NCBI GenBank assembly: GCA_022605955.1
Contig: JAKCOZ010000636.1
Location: forward strand, 41,352 to 105,351
From: Rallus limicola
Taxonomy: Eukaryota; Chordata; Aves; Gruiformes; Rallidae
Length of the DNA: 64,000 nt
Direction: 5' to 3'
The notes under the pieces were generated by a model, which searched no databases, had not been told where the DNA came from, and was given only the letters and a program-made list of their open reading frames with translations. The position numbers and the translations under genes are program-made. Shown piece after piece: positions 24,601 to 38,200 of the stretch (positions are counted from its first letter, which is position 1; every line of letters starts with the position of its first letter).

Positions 24601-25800
24601 AGTGACTGAGGGAACCGGGCACCGAGGGGGGCGGGAGCTGGAGGGGCCCGAGGGGAGCAGGGAGCGCCAGGGGCCCGAGGGGAGCGGGGCCTTGAGAGGA
24701 CCGGTGGCCCCTGGGGACCTGCGGCCGGTGGCCTGAGGAGAACGTGAGGCCCAGAGGCCTGGCAACCCCGAGGGGCCGAGCGTGGGGGTACCCACTGCCA
24801 GGCCCTGAGCTCCGGGCACGGCCGCCACCCCGTGCTGTGCCCCCAGGGAAGGGCCCGTGGCAGCCCCGGCCCCGGGGGCTGAAGCCTGGGGCAGCCCAGA
24901 GCCCCCTGTCCCACCTGGCAATGCCCCAGTCTCAGCAGGATGGGGTCAGTCCATCAGGCACGACCCTGGTGTGGGGGGACAGTGATGGGCGCCCATCACC
25001 CTGCACAGGGCGGCTGCCACCTGCCATGTGTTCACGGGGCGGCAGAGGGTGCCACCCGCCCTGGCCGGGTGTCAATTCCTGGGAGCGCCGATGGTCTCTG
25101 CAGCTGGAGGGAAGAGGAAGCAGCGAGCAGCCTCGTTATGTCTTAATTAACCTGGCATCGAGCTCCCGAAGCGCTGGGGTGCGGGATGCACCCATGGTCT
25201 CTGCTGCTGTGCCAGCAACACCCTTCTCGTGCTGTAACACAGCCGGGCAGCGGTCTGAAAGGCGCCTTTGGCTGTTAGTGAGCTTGAGGACGTGGAGAGA
25301 TGGCAGCAACCGAGCCCTGGCTCCTTAAGGAAAAGCCTCTTCCACCTGGGCTGGAGATGGCTCTCCTTGGTGGGCCACGGCACCTTGTGCTTCCTCCAAA
25401 GGCTTCTTCAGTCAGTGAACCATCACCCACCACCTCAGGGCACGTGTGGGTGCTCCAAACGGAGCTACATCCTCGCATAGGAGCCCTGATGTTGTAGCAA
25501 GGGAGAGTCGATGCCTCAAACACATTTAAAAAGGAGGATTTTTTCCTTGTAGAACATCAGTTTTTAGGAGGGATTTTTTTCCCTCACCCTGGCCTGGTTC
25601 ATGTAGCTGGGAATGGAATAGGACTCCTGTAATTAAACCCTTAATTATCCCCTCCCTGGCCCCCGAACCGAGAGGAATTCCCCTCTCTTTCCCTTCCCCT
25701 GTTCTTTTGGGCTTTAACCTTCAGCATTTCACTTCACCTTTTGGCTGAGCACCGGAGCTCCAGCAAAGGGGGAAAGCAAGGAAGCAAAAGGCACCTTAAG
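24601..25800. other. Intergenic spacer between ILF3 promoter and SLC44A2 3' end
   Basis: Unique, moderately GC-rich sequence. I see no conserved exon, repeat array or RNA gene here. Confidence 0.6.
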
Positions 25801-25814
25801 AGACATGATGGCAT

Positions 25815-25820
25815 TTTATT
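25815..25820 (-). terminator. SLC44A2: SLC44A2 distal polyadenylation signal
   Basis: TTTATT on the + strand (AATAAA in transcript sense), about 390 bases after the stop codon of the distal C-terminal form. Confidence 0.75.
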
Positions 25821-26210
25821 CCAGCAAGCTTCAACCTACACCTGCGACGGGCTGCGGGAGACGTCAGCAGCCCCAGGGCTGGGGCAGCCGCCTGTCCCTG
25901 GGTAAATATTTCCCAATCCCCCAGGAAAAACAGTCCGGGAAGAGATGGAAATAGCGGCTGTGGGAGTGAAGCGACTCACTGAAGCGAAAAATAGACAAAC
26001 CCCTTCCCCAAACCCGTTAATAACTCAGGTAGAAAACATCCCCCAGGCCGTAGAAAAATACTGCGGGGATTGAAAGGTTACGGAGAAATCTGTATAAAAG
26101 AAGCAAAGCTGATCCTCTGGCACAAGAAATGGAGGGGCTGGGTGTCGTGCGGCGGGGAGGCACATGTCAGCCCCCTCCTGCAGCCCTTGGGTTTCCTCCC
26201 CACCCCTCGC

Positions 26211-29200
26211 TCAGGCTTTGGGAGCTGTTAAATCCCCCCCCCACCCCCCAGCAGCCTCAGCACATCCGTTGGTAAACGAAAGGAACCCAGAGGCGTCCCG
26301 CTCTGCTGCGCTGGGCTGAGCTTCCTGTCGCTCACAGGGCACCTGAGCCGGTGTGTGGAGCCAGAGCAAGGCCAGGGGGGTGGTTTTTACGACAGCTAAA
26401 CCCCCCCCCATCCTCCTCGAACCTCTCCCAAAGCCCCTCTCCCCTTGGAGCTGCCCAATGTCTGGCCCTTCCCATTACAAACCACACGGCTACGGGACCC
26501 GGCGCCGCCACGGCACCCAAGGACATAAGGCAACCTGTCATTTGTCATTTGGTTTGCTTAAAATTACCTAAAGTTACCCTAAAAAATACAACATATACTC
26601 ACACAGACACACACATCACCCCTTCCCCTGCCTGCCAGCGGGGTGGTTCTGATCCCACCCCACTGGCACAGCATCGCTACCTCCCTTTGCTCCATGGGTT
26701 GGGGGGGGGGTTTTAACTGGATAAAGCAGGAGGGGTGTTTTTTGGGGAGGCCTGGGTAGGAGCTCTGAAAGACACAACCCGGATTCCTGCTCTCTGGACC
26801 CCTCATTCCCCTCTGCACGTGGCTGGAAAGCTGAGCGGCTCTTCCTAAAAGGACTAATTGTGGAGCCCAGAGCCCGGCCCCCAGCTCTCTCTGGAGGCTG
26901 CTGGGGCCGTTTCGGCACCTCCAGCTCCCCCGGGGGTAGGAACCAACAGCTGCCAGAAAATATTTGGGACGGGGGTGGGGGGTGGGATGCAAATATAAAC
27001 CAATCTGAGGAGCTGCTCACTCGGGTCAGCGGGTCTGTGGGTCGGCAGCGCCTGGACTTCCCCAGCTGGGAGGAAGGGTTGGCCTCAGGGCAGCACCTTT
27101 TTTACAGGGGTGTAAGGTGAAGGGACTGAAGCCAATTAATTAAACTCATTTCGGTGTCGATTGGCACCCTGGAAGATGGACTTTTGCCCTGTGCCTGGAG
27201 AGGTTTCCCCTCTGCTCTTACCAGCAGTTGGGCTGGCAGGTTTCAGCCAGGAGGTCTCCAGCTCCCTGTTTGAGCTGGCTGGGGCTGGAGGGGGGGTAGT
27301 TATCCAGGCTGGTTTGAGGTGGAACCATTAACAACAACCCCTTCCCCTCCCGAACAACCCCCCCCCCCCTTTCTGCTTGGCTCCGGGGTGAAGGAGACAG
27401 CGGGTGCTGGATCGTTAAGGAGAAGGCAAACGATGCTGGGTGTTATCCTGCGGCTCTGCTCCCGGGCAGCGGAGGTGTGGAGGGGCCGAGGGGCTCTAGG
27501 CATCGGGCTGACCTTTGTTTGTCTTCTTGAGGAGCTTCTTCAGGTCAGGAGACATGAAGTAAGGCTTCTCGGCCGAGCCGTCGTTGCGCTCCAGGTCTTC
27601 CACTGCAAAGAGACCCCCCCCATGCAGCAGGGGAGGGGGGACAGGCACAGAGGTTGGCGTGGCCCAGGAGCCACACGGCAGGGAGGTACCAGGGGAGCAG
27701 CCTCCCTGCTCCTCTAACCCTTAATTCGGATAGAAACCGAAGTCTTTGGGCTCATGGGGGGCTGGGGGAAGGTGGGGGGGGGGGGGGGATATTTTCACCC
27801 TGGCTGTTCAAACCACCGGTCACACCCCTCCTGGGTTACACAGCACCGCGCTCCAGAAACAGGGGGCTGCTACTTACAGCAAAAAAACACCCCAACCCCC
27901 CCCCAAATCTGGGTGGATTTCAGTCTCTTTTAGCGCTTGGTTGGTTGGGGGGGGGGGGGGGGGGTTTGTTCAGTTGGGGTGGGGGTGGGGGGGGCAGTGG
28001 GAAGGCTTTAACAGCGCCTCAAGGAAGAGAAGTTCTTCCCCCCTCCAAGCCTGGAGCTCGGCTGGCTGAGCCAGGCCCCGGCCCTGCTCCCTTTGTGCGG
28101 CACAGGAATCGCTCATGACGCCAGCGCCAAGCAATTTGGGCGCCGGGCACGCACCGCCCTTGTCACCAGGCCATGCATGCGTAAGGAGGTGTGTTCCCAG
28201 CACCCCACACGCTGCCTGGCCTCTCCCAGCACCGCAGCTGCAAGAAGAGGCTGTAGGAAAATCACAGCCCCAAAATAAACACTGGGGGAAGGGTTGGGGG
28301 GGAGGGGGGTGTGTGTGAAAAACCCACCAAACCCCCAAACCCAAACAGACCCACAAAGCACCAGGTTGAGCTGAGCGAAGCCCCCTTCCCCCCCCCCCCA
28401 GGGAGGTTCTGTTCCTGGGAGGGGGAACGGGAGCCTGAACACTGCGGCTTTGTGCTGAGGGGCCACGGCTGGAGCGATGGGGGGGGGTGTGGGGGGTCTG
28501 TGTCTTGTGGGAGGGATGGTAACAGGAGAGCTGGCTGGGATCCCCGGGGCTGCACAGAGCCAGAGCCGCGGCTGTGAAATCCTGGCTGTGAAAATAGTGG
28601 CTGTTCCTGGCCTGTCGAGGGGAAAGTGAGGCAGGATCCAGCCAGCGCGGGGCTGGACCTGCCAGGGCTGGATCCTCACCGGCTGCCTCCCATCAAACTT
28701 AGGATCATGGAGTTTTGGGGTCTGATTTCTCTCTATCTGAGATACATCGAGATGCACTATCCCCCCCCCATGGCCTGCCAGCCCCTGGGGGATGCTCACA
28801 CTGCTCCTCTGCACAGCTGCTTTCCCTCAGCAGACCCTGGGCAACTGGGAATTGCTGGAGCCAGCTTGGGAACTCGCCTGCCACCCAGGCTCCTTCTGCC
28901 TCCCCACAAACAGCCCAGCTCTGCCTGCAGCAGCGTGGGAAGGTCACTACAGCTCCAGCTCCCCCGTGCCGGAGGAGCCTGGGACCAGACAGACACCAAA
29001 ACATCCACTCAGGCAGCTCCCAGGATGAGCCAGCACCTCCCAACAGCAACAAAACCTCTCTGCAACCAGCCAGAGACACCCTTCCAACTGGGGGGAGGGG
29101 AGGGGGCTGCAAGCAAGAGCCCCCTGAGGTTTAACCACAACAGCTCTTCCCTAGGCCCCCGGTGCGAGGAACCGGGAGGCCTCGGCGGCTCCACGGTGGG

Positions 29201-32200
29201 AGCAAGGCCTGAAAGCAGCACAGCTCTGCCATCTCCCAAGGAGGTAACCTGTTTGCACAGCGAGCCGGCTCGGCACGGGAAGCGTGGGCGAGGAGAGAGG
29301 CTCTTGGCTGGGGCAGAGCAAACAGCAGAGGGGGAAGAGGCCGGTTTTTTTGGCTCCCAAACCCCCTCAGCCCGTCCCGCAGCACCAGATCCCTCCAGCA
29401 AGCAGCGGCTCTCCCGTCCTTCCCACGGCTTCCGCGTAGGAACCGAAGATCACCTCAGCTCCAGCACCAAACACAGCTCCACACCGGCCCCCAGGCAGGG
29501 CCAGCCAGCTCCCAGCTGCTCCCCCGACACGTGGGGACCCCAGATTAACTCTAGGTGACACCCTGGGCTCGTCCCGTCGTTAGCAGAGTATTGATTATTG
29601 GGCAGGAAGGCAGAGTCGGTACAGCGTGGGGCACTGAGGAGTCACCACCCCTCTGAAGGGCATCCAGGGGACAGGCCACGCAGGGGGGGTGCTGCTGGGG
29701 TTGGGGGTGCTGAGAACATCCTGCAGCCCCCCACACACACACCCCTCCCCAGGCATGCAGCCTCCCCGCCCCGGGGGCCAGCCCCTAGCCTTGGCTATCG
29801 GTGCTTTTGGAAGGCTCTAGGTTCCCCTTCAGCAGGATCTCGCTCAGCTCGGGGGACATGTAGTAAGGCCTCTCAGGGGATCCATCGTTCCTCTCCAGAT
29901 CTTCACCTTGGCGCAACCCCAGGAAGAAGCAGCCGTGATGGGGAAGGAGGGGGGCGAGGTGTGTGTGTTGGGGGGGGGGAAGAATGAGCAGGAGACAGGG
30001 TAGAGATGGAGGATGGAGACGACGTGGAGAGACACGGAGCGGAGAGGAGGAGGAGGAGAAGGAGGGAAGGAACAACAAGAGGAGAGAAAAAAAAAGGAAA
30101 ATCGAAGTTAGTTGCAGTCAGGATCCACCAAGCCCCAAGCACCGAAACACAGAGACTGAGGGGGGCTGTGGGGACTCCACTGGGGGAGCAGCTGCTGGTA
30201 GGGAAGAGAGGCAGGAGCTGGTGAAGGAAGGAGCAGGAGAAGAACCACGTGGGAAGCGGTGGGAATTCGGAGCGAGCCCCAAACCCGGAGAACTCTGGGG
30301 TACAGCCCCAATGAGAGGGAGGCTTTGGCACCACAAACCTCTGCCGGCCCCTCGGAGCCAGCCACTTACAGAAGCAGAGGAAGAGGGTGTCCACACACAT
30401 GCCGTAGACGCTGAAGAACCCGTGGGCGATGAGGTAGGAGCCCACGATCACCGTCTGGAAGAGAAACCACGCAGTCACACCACGACCTGGCACCTCTCAG
30501 AGACCCGATCCTTCATCCCAAGGGGAAACCTGCTGAATCCCGAATTCCAGAGGAGAAGTCAACAGGGGAAGATTGTTGGGACCGTCCCAATTCGGGACAA
30601 AAGCCCTCAGTGATGATGGTGAAGCTGGGCAGCACAGGAAGGGCGAGACGCCTCTTCATGGCTGGGCAAACAAAGGGCTCATTCCAACGGGGACGGAGGG
30701 AACAGCCCAAACAAGGATGGTCCGTGGGAAGCAGGGACTGGAGGAGCTTCTGAGGCATCTGTGCTAAGGAACCCTGCCCCTTCCATCACTTCTAAGTTCA
30801 CCCGAGGGCAGGAAGCAGCTCACCAGGATGGGGACCCAGTAGTAATTCAGGGGCGGCGCCGTGTCCTGCACCAGCTTGATCCGGTGGGTGAAGAAGAAGA
30901 AGGCAAGGATGCCTGGAAGAGCCAAGGATGGGGATGGCTGCGGGGTGCCGGGCAGGGGAAAGGCAGCAAATGGGGTGGGGAGGATGTAAAACGGGGTGGG
31001 AAGGGAGAGTTTCACAGGAGGAGGGGAGAGAGGGGAGGTTTTGGGGTGGCATCACCGGCTACGACAGCCCACAGCACCCAGACACCCCAAGGAGAAGCCT
31101 GGCACTTACCCACGCTCCCCACAATGAGGAGTTTGCCGAGGAAGAAGAGGAAATCCGTGACTTTATCTAGGACAGCCACCCTGGGAACGGGGGGAAGATG
31201 AGCGCTCGCATCCGCTCCCCACCCTGAGTTCAGGAGGAAGCGTGGGAGGAGGCAGGAACACGGGGGGAGCCTGTGAACAGGCAGCACGGGGGGCTTGGGG
31301 GGAGCCCACGGGTCAGGGTCTCACCTGATGATGTTCCTCATCAGCAGGAAGAAGGCGTTCCTGGCAGAGGTGCAGAAGTTGGTGCCGTAGACGGCGATCT
31401 AAGGGGAGGCACCCAAAAAAACAGGGGCAGGGGAGGGAGAAACGGAGCCACACTGAATGTGCTGCTGAGAAGAGGGTGAAATCAAATCCCATCTGGGTCA
31501 CCAGGAGCTGAATTCCACCCCCTTCCCCCTGAGAAGGTCCCTCCCGAAGCCTGAGCTCCAGGCTCCCCCCCCAAGACAGCAGGGAAAGGTGGAAGAGCTT
31601 TGTTTTCCCATGGCACAGGGACACAGAGCTCTCCACCCATGAGCACGGAGACTCCCCCACGGCAGCGCCGGCACCGTGAGCCTCAGCACCAGGAGGCTCT
31701 TACCATGATGTACGCGTTCCTGTTGAGGAACTTGATGAATTTCTCCAGGCACCAGAAGCAGCACTTGAGGCAGCTCAGGAGGAACTTGGCAAACTTGTTA
31801 TCTGCAGCTGGAGGGACGTGGGAGAGGGTGAGCGGCAGAGCTGGAGACACCTTCTCCCACTGAAGCAGCCCCAAGGTCTCTAACGGGACGTCCCTCAGCC
31901 CTGTCACAGCCTTTCCCCCACCCTTGCCCCCCATCTTCACCCCATTTTCAGCCTCCCAAGGAGGCCGATACCACCACAGACAGCTCATTTCAGGATGGAG
32001 AGAGCCATACAGCCAGGCACCATCCTCCCTGGCACCCAGATGGGCACCTAGGACCAGGTGACAGCCCGGCAGCCGCGGTGCCTCCCTCAGCTCCAGCCCT
32101 GTGACACATCTCTTGGGGACAGAGGTGGCTGCAGGGTCCTAAAAGGGAAGATCTCCATCCTCTGCTGAATCACTGGAATTATTCCCCTGGGCATTAGCCA

Positions 32201-35200
32201 CCAGCCCTGGCACCGAGGCAGCAGCAGCCCCACCTCCATCATCTACTCATCCACCATCCCATCCTCAGCACCTTTTAACCGGTGGTCCAGGTACTCCAGG
32301 GTCACCCTGATGACTTGGACGATGGCGAGGATGAGAGCGCCGAAGGCCAGCGAGCCGGTGTGGTACCTGGAAACCATGGCTCTGGTTAGGAAAGGGGACA
32401 ACCTCAGGGAGCTCCACGGGGAGATCTCCAGGGAGAGGGATGTACCGGAGCGCGCGGCTGAAGGCGGAGAAGAGGGGGAAGGCGGGCATGTCGTCAGGCT
32501 TCTTGAAGGCCCAGTAGTAAGAGGCGAAGGCCCCGGCCAGCGTCACCTGGCCCAGCGCGATGGCGAAGTTGGCGAGCCAGAAGAACATGAAGACGTTGAA
32601 GAACTGGAGGACGATGAGGTACTTGTGGTACACCGTCTCGCCCCCGTAGAAGGCGAAGAGGCACTGGGCGTCAGGGCACAGCTTGGTGACGTTGCTCACG
32701 TTGAAGGTCTAGAGGAGACAGCGGGTGCTCACGCACGGCCCGGGCTGGACTGACAGCACCTTCCAGCCAACCCAACACAGCCTCAGCTTCCAGAACACAT
32801 TCTCCTGCTTTGCAGTCGTTATCCTTCCCCCCCCCGTTGGTGTTCACAGGGACCAGAGAGGCAGCTCTGTGCCCACAGCAGCTCCACGAAGGGTAACACC
32901 ACGACAGCAACGAGCCCAGAGGGGTGGAATTTCACTGGGAGGAGCTTGCAGGCTCCAGACAGCCACCAAAACATCCCATCCACGTAACAAACCATCTTAT
33001 CTCCAACAGATCCCATGGAGCATTGGCCTGAGCATCCCCCCCGGCCTCACCTCTGGCTTGCAGGTCTGCCCGGAGAAGGGGCAGGCGCTCTCGTTGAACA
33101 CCTTGTAAACTGCCTCGTTGGAGGTGGAGAGGAACCTGGGCAAGGGCGGTTGAGGAAACGAGGTTCTCACAGCCAAAACCCAAGCCCAGCTCAGGGTTTG
33201 CTCCCACCAGCCCCATGCCCCCCCCAGCAGCTTTGGGGCGCCGGGTTTTACCCAAAACCTGACTTAGGCCGGCGGGTCTGGGAGCAGAGGGGTCGCTGAT
33301 CCCCCCCCCAACACCCTGGAAGAGCTCTGCTTCCCCAGCAGCCCCGAGCAGGGGGGAGGAGGAGGGAAGGATACACGGCGGTACTGGCCCAGTAGGCGAT
33401 ACAGAGACACAGCAGGAAGAAGGTGCACAAGGGGAACAGCAGCGACGTCATGATGTGGCCAACAGCCCTGGGAGAAGAGGGTAGAACCCCACCTTAGAAC
33501 CCTCACGGTGATGGGAGGACCTGAGCAGCCAGAGCCTGGCCATCCCCGAGTCCTCCCACCGCCGGCCACCTCGGCACAGGGACAGAGGACACTGCCAGGA
33601 CCTGCTGGCCTCCTTGATGAGCGCGATGGCGATGAGGATCCTCTTGCGGAGGAAGATGAGCAGCAGGATGATCACCACCTCCACGATGCACAGGATGATC
33701 ACTGGGAGGAGAAGGGAACCCCGGTAGCACGAGGACACGGGCGGTGTCCAACAGCCACCTTTGCCATCCCAGGGGAACCCGCTCCTTGGGGGCAGCCCCG
33801 TCCCCACGCTCAGGCCCACGGCAGAGGTGGCATCACAGCCACCCTCTTGGCTCAACCCTCTTTGCAAAGGGTCGTGAAGAGACCGAGAAGATCCCAAACC
33901 TCCCCCGAGCCCCATCCTGCCCCCCGAGGAGGCCGGGGACTCACTGAACGCCAGCCAGGTCTGCCGCAGGTGGAGGTAGACACGCAGGTCTGTCTGGAAG
34001 CCCAGGTCTGTCAAGGAGACGTCAGATCCTGCTTCCCCTTTCAGCTTGGCATATTCCATGTAGCAGTGGAAGATTCCTGAGGTGAAGAGCAGAACAGCAC
34101 CGTTATTTGCCCAGAAAAGCAGAGACCAAGACACCAGCAGCCTCTGCTCAGCCCCCCGGGCAGGGGACAGCGGGAAGGACGTGATGGATGAACCTTCATC
34201 CCCACAAATCCCACCCGAGCTGGGGAATGGGAAATGGGGAGAAGCCCCCGACCGCTGGCTCACCGTAGCCCAGCACCAGGATCACCATCACGATCATCAC
34301 CCAGACCATGATCCCGGCCAGGAACCGGAGCAGGACGATGAAGATGAAGCTGGCCACCATGGCGATCACGAGGCCTCTGCGGGAGGAAGGCAGCGAAGAC
34401 ATCACAACCCCCTCCCCAAGCGATGCCACCCCGCTCCCCACCCTCCCCCTCGTCCTCTCCCCCTTCCCAAACTCCAGAATGGGACCGCGAGCAGGATCCA
34501 GGTGAAACAGCCCCGAAACACCCTCCTCCACCTCTTATTTTGGGGAGAAAAGGGTAATTCCTCCACTTTGCCCTGTGTCTGAGCGTGGCCAGCACCAGCT
34601 CCAGTGCCACTGCCCACAGGATGCACCGGCCACGCCGTGGAGCTCAGCCCCTGCTCACATGATGATCCAGTACCACGACACCGTGTAGTCCTCAAAGATC
34701 TTCATGGCCAGCTGCCGGGTCTCCAGGACCACGTTCGCCTTCCTGTGAGTCAAGGAGACAACAACACCTTGAGCAGGGCAGGAGATGGGGTGGGAAACGG
34801 GATGGGGACAGTGCTCCTCTTCCCAGCAAAGCCGGAGTAACGAGGCAGCTCCCCCGGGTACCATCGCATCCCCCACCACCACCAGTACCACCAACGCCCC
34901 GGCAGAGATGAGCAGCACCGAGGCTGTGGACTCACTTGGCCCCTTCCAGCAGCTCAGTCACGTTCCTCTGGCGCCCGTGGCCGTCGTCGTAGGTGGTCTT
35001 GTTGCCAACCATGATGACTCCTTTCTTGGCCCGGATGGCCGGGAAGCATCGCCGCGCCACTGGGTGGGAGGAGGGGAGAGACGGCCCCTCAGACCTCTCA
35101 TCTGACCACGAAAGGAGCCGAAACCCCCTCCCTGCAGCCACCAACCTGCGCTGGATCCCCCCCAAAATCCCAAACAACAGCCCATGACCCCTCAAAAACA

Positions 35201-38200
35201 CCCCAAGAGCCAGGCTACGGCGTCCCCGTAACGAGCAGGCTCGTTAACCAGCTCCTCGCGGCTCGTCGGCTTCCCGGACGTACGCGGGGTGCTGGGGATG
35301 AGCATGGCCGGGCAGTCCCTGTCCCTCAGCACGCTGATGGGGTCCTGCGTGGGGAAGGGGAGCCGGGTGTTAACGCTCTGGGCAGGAACCACCAGGCCAA
35401 GGCCAAGGCCGGCTCATCCCAACCCACCTTCTGCAGGTTCTGGAACTCGGGGACGCAGAACTGCCGGTAATACTCCAGCTCGCCGGGCTGGCGGGTGCTG
35501 AAGGCACCCAGGTACGTCAGGTACCGGTCTGGGCACTTGCTGACACAGATCTGGATGGGACAAGAGGAGGTGGGGTGAGGGGGAGCTGAACGTGATGCTG
35601 TGGGGATCCCCAAAACCCCTCGGCTTTGGGGAAGCCGAGCCCCGGACGCTGCGGCCGGGGTGGGACGGTACCTGTGTGGTTGGGCACTGGAACTCCAGCA
35701 GCACCAGTGGGCTGGCACACTTCACGATGTCGAAGTAGAAGAGGAAAGGTTTCTTCCTGCAGAGAAAACCGGGGGAGAATCACAAGGGGGACGAGGATTT
35801 TGATAGAAAACCCCCAGTCTGAGGACGCACCGGCCCTGGGAGAGGCGATGGGAAGGACACACATCCCTGCGCCCGCTCGGGAAGGGGGATGGAGGACCCC
35901 AAAAACCCCTCACCCCCCCAAAAAAAAAACCCAGGAGCTGTGAGCTGCAGTGATGCTTTTCTGCCCATCCCAGAGCCACCCATCCCGAGGCGGCGGCGCG
36001 TCCCCGGTGATGCCGGGTGCCGGGAGGCCGCGGTCGCGCCTCACGTACTCGTTGGGGGTTCCCTGCTGCCCGCAGAACTGCCCGCGGCTGTCGGTGGGGT
36101 AGATCACCTTCCGGGGGTCTCCGTGGGTCCAGGCTGAGGGGGAGGAGGCAGAACAAAGGTGGCTGAGGTTACCCCACAGCTCCTGAGACACCCCCCCCCC
36201 CCCCAGCCCAAACCCGAGGCGCAGCAGCCGCGACGCTCGCTGTAGGGTGGGTAATTCACCACAGCGGCAGCCAGCGGGCCGGCGGAGCGCGGTGGAGCGC
36301 GGTACGTACCCACGACACCCACCACCACGTAGCCCACGATGGCGAGGACCAGCAGGACGCAGCAGACGATATCTGTGCAGCCCCTGCCAGGGGATGGAGG
36401 AACGGGGTCTGGAGACGCCAGGTGAGCCACGGTGTCCCCAGAACCCGGAGCCAGGACGTCCCCAGAACCCGGAGCCACGGTGTCCCCAGAACCCGGAGCC
36501 AGGACATCCCCAGAACCCGGAGCCACGGTGTCCCCAGAACCCGGAGCCATGGAGTCCCCAGAACCCGGAGCCAGGACATCTCCAGAACCCGGAGCCATGG
36601 AGTCCCCAGAACCCAGAGCCAGGACGTCCCCAGAACCCGGAGCCATGGAGTCCCCAGAACCCAGAGCCATGATGTCCCCAGAACCCGGAGCCAGGACGTC
36701 CCCAGAACCCGGAGCCATGGAGTCCCCAGAACCCAGAGCCATGATGTCCCCAGAACCCAGAGCCATGGAGTCCCCAGAACCCAGAGCCAGGACATCCCCA
36801 GAACCCGGAGCCATGGAGTCCCCAGAACCCAGAGCCATGATGTCCCCAGAACCCGGAGCCATGATGTCCCCAGAACCCGGAGCCATGGTGTCCCCAGAAC
36901 CCAGAGCCAGGACGTCCCCAGAACACAGAGTCCCTGGAACCCAGAGCTATGGCACCCCCAAAACTCGGAGCCACAGCAAAACCCAGAGCCACGGTGTCCC
37001 CAAAACCCAAAGCCACAGCATCCCTGGAACCCGGAGCCACGGCATCCCCAAAACCAGAGCCACAGTGTCCCCAAAACCCAAAGCCACAGCATCCCTGGAA
37101 CCCGGAGCCACAGCATCCCCAAACCCAGAGCCACAGTGTCCCCAAAACCTAGTGCCCCCCAAAAGGACCCCCCCTTCCTACCGGTCGTAGATGGGACCTT
37201 TGAAAGTCGGGTCATATTTCTGCGGCGTCCCTGCAGAGGGGGAACAAGGTGGGGAGGGGAAACCAGTTTGGGGGGTGAGTGGGAAGGGAGGAAGGGGGTC
37301 CTCATCCTCCTCCCCCCATCCTGTTTCCCTCTGGCCGTGCCTCTGTTTTCCCTCAGGAAACCCACTCCCATGTGACCCCCCCCCAAACGGTGCCCCCCAA
37401 CCCCCTCGGAAGCCCCCGAGAGCCGCGGTGGCAGAGCAGCACCGGGAGCGGTGACGCCGGGGGGGGCTGCTGGGGGGGTCCCAGGGTGGGATTCGGCTCC
37501 TTCCAGGGCTCACACACGGTGCAGCCTTTTTCCTCCCTTTATTTTTAGGGTGGGAACGGAGCCAGCGCCGCCGTGGGAACAGCCTGGGGCTGGGACACGG
37601 AGCTTTGGGGGGGCTCAGGGGGGGCTCGGAGCACACGCACACCTTTGCCTCGGGGCATTTTGGGGTGGGGGGAGGAGAGGGGAGGGCTCTGTGCCCCCCC
37701 ATAGAGCACCCACCCAACCTCTTATCTCCGTGGAGCAGCCGAGCGCCCAGCCCAGCCCTTCCCAAGCGCCCACCCCCCAAAACACCGGCACGGGGGGGGG
37801 GTACCACTGGCAGGATTCCACTCCAGGGATCCCCCCCCTCCCTCAATTCCCCCCCCCGCAAAGGGAAACTGGCTCCATAGTGCCGGGCGCGGTGACCACA
37901 GGAACCAGTTTGTCCCAGTTGGTCGGCATTAACCACCGGCGCCAGCGACGCTGTCGTGCTGGTTATGCCGGAGCGCGGCGAGGGCGGCCTCCCCCCCCTC
38001 AGCCCCCCCACACCCCCCTGTTCCTATCCCCATCCTGTTCCCATCCCCATCCCCATCCCCATCCCCATCCCCATCCCCATCCCCATCCCCATCCCATCCC
38101 ATCCTGGGGGGGAGGAAAAGCAACTGGGTGGCACCGCGGCTGCTTTTGGTTTTGCTTTGGTGTCTGTCCCCAACCCCCCCTCCCCCCAACTTCCACCCCC

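Noticed and set aside
35910..37386. Repetitive Gly/Phe/Trp- or Pro/Glu-rich frames over 36.4-37.1 kb
   Set aside because: Products of the 24-bp intronic repeat in SLC44A2.
38028..38100. Telomere-like repeat
   Set aside because: The unit is CCCCAT, not CCCTAA; a simple hexanucleotide microsatellite.
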